From Acidimicrobiia bacterium (lineage in GTDB: Bacteria; Actinomycetota; Acidimicrobiia; IMCC26256; JAENVU01), in the NCBI GenBank assembly GCA_016650415.1, contig JAENVU010000118.1, forward strand, positions 1-15,885: 15,885 nucleotides of DNA. Reading direction: 5' to 3'. The notes under the pieces were generated by a model. That model ran no database searches. It had not been told where the DNA came from and saw only the letters and a program-made list of their open reading frames with translations. The first letter of the stretch is position 1. Each line of letters begins with the position of its first letter. The translations under genes and the position numbers were made by a program. Of the stretch, positions 15,391 through 15,885 are shown piece by piece.

Positions 15391-15409
15391 GAAGTGCGGC
15401 GGGTACAAC
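15381..15409 (+). promoter_or_regulatory. Promoter of the DHA2 efflux gene (TTGCGT-17-TACAAC)
   Basis: The -35 box TTGCGT (15381-15386) and the -10 box TACAAC (15404-15409) are 17 bp apart. Each is an imperfect match, as expected for a regulated promoter. The start site would be near 15416, leaving a short leader with the ribosome binding site. Confidence 0.55.
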
Positions 15410-15423
15410 GATCGGAACCGTCC

Positions 15424-15429
15424 AGGAGG
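15424..15429 (+). promoter_or_regulatory. Ribosome binding site (AGGAGG) of the DHA2 efflux gene
   Basis: AGGAGG lies 6 nt before the GTG at 15436, an ideal distance, and fixes that GTG as the start. Confidence 0.85.
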
Positions 15430-15435
15430 AGCTGC

Positions 15436-15885
15436 GTGAACCCGGTCATCGTCGACCCGATCCAGGAGAAGGCCTACCGTCGCCGGTGGGCGATTCTCGT
15501 CGTGCTGTGCGTCAGCTTGCTGATCATCGTGCTCGACAACTCGATTCTCAACGTTGCCATCCCGACGCTGATCCGCGACCTCCACGCGACCAACAGCCAG
15601 GTCCAGTGGATGGTCGACAGCTACACGCTGGTGTTCGCCGGCCTCTTGCTCACGATGGGCGCGATGGGGGATCGCTACGGCCGCCGGGGTGCCCTGCAGA
15701 TGGGGTACCTGCTCTTCGGCCTCGGTTCGCTCGCGTCGGCGTTTGCCACGACGGCGAATCAACTGATTCTCACCCGCGGGTTCATGGGCATCGGTGGCGC
15801 GCTGATCATGCCGGCGACGCTCTCGATCATCACCAACGTCTTCCCACCGCACGAGCGCGGTCGCGCGATCGGCGTCTGGGCCGGA
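15436..15885 (+). CDS. DHA2-family (EmrB/QacA) MFS drug efflux transporter (partial, runs off right edge)
   Basis: The visible 150 residues are the N-terminal part of a 14-helix proton-driven efflux pump of the inner membrane. After a short cytoplasmic start, helix 1 carries VLDNSILNVAIPTL, the DHA2 form of motif D1. The loop between helices 2 and 3 carries motif A (GDRYGRRGAL). RGFMGIGGALIMPATLSII and VFPPHERGRAIGVWAG follow as in EmrB, QacA and LfrA relatives. Substrates are usually lipophilic drugs or dyes; none can be named here. The gene is divergent from the Ig-like protein gene and preceded by a promoter with a palindromic operator, so induction by a ligand of a repressor is likely. 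The remaining two thirds lies outside the window. Confidence 0.92.
   Translation, partial: MNPVIVDPIQEKAYRRRWAILVVLCVSLLIIVLDNSILNVAIPTLIRDLHATNSQVQWMVDSYTLVFAGLLLTMGAMGDRYGRRGALQMGYLLFGLGSLASAFATTANQLILTRGFMGIGGALIMPATLSIITNVFPPHERGRAIGVWAG

Overview
The window is GC-rich chromosomal DNA from an actinobacterium. Several starts look leaderless, with a TANNNT -10 element 7-8 nt before the start codon, and the gene families also fit. An acidimicrobial relative is possible, but one window cannot settle the genus. Coding density is high, all complete genes look intact, and I see no rRNA, tRNA, CRISPR array, insertion sequence or phage gene.

Left part (1-6076). A leftward set holds a small unrecognised protein, a YegS/LCB5-type lipid kinase and the first 92 residues of an ABC exporter, the last two overlapping by ATGA. 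A rightward family-5 uracil-DNA glycosylase starts divergently from the small protein and converges on a leftward TauE/SafE-family permease, overlapping it by 20 bp. The permease is divergent from a dapA-like gene across only 42 bp, where two leaderless promoters appear to overlap. A leftward ECF sigma factor gene overlaps, by ATGA, a gene for a single-pass protein with a large extracytoplasmic part, probably the sigma factor's regulatory partner.

Centre (6292-13179). This is the most distinctive part: three consecutive rightward genes for a stand-alone cyclic-nucleotide-binding domain, a 12-helix MFS/nucleotide-transporter-like membrane protein fused to HEAT repeats (joined to the first by a GTGA overlap), and a 1,268-residue tandem class III nucleotide cyclase with P-loop ATPase and TPR regions. 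The cyclase has the domain order of animal soluble adenylyl cyclase. Its two cyclase domains carry complementary halves of one active site. Together the genes could form a membrane unit that makes and senses a cyclic nucleotide, possibly gating a transporter. The parts are visible in the sequence; the joint function is inference.

Right part (13197-15885). A leftward gene encodes a secreted protein with three cadherin/Ig-like repeats. It has a clear -35/-10 promoter with 17 bp spacing and a GGAGG ribosome binding site. Divergent from it is the start of a DHA2-type (EmrB/QacA) drug efflux pump, with its own promoter, a strong ribosome binding site and a palindromic operator over the -35 box. 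That gene runs off the right edge.
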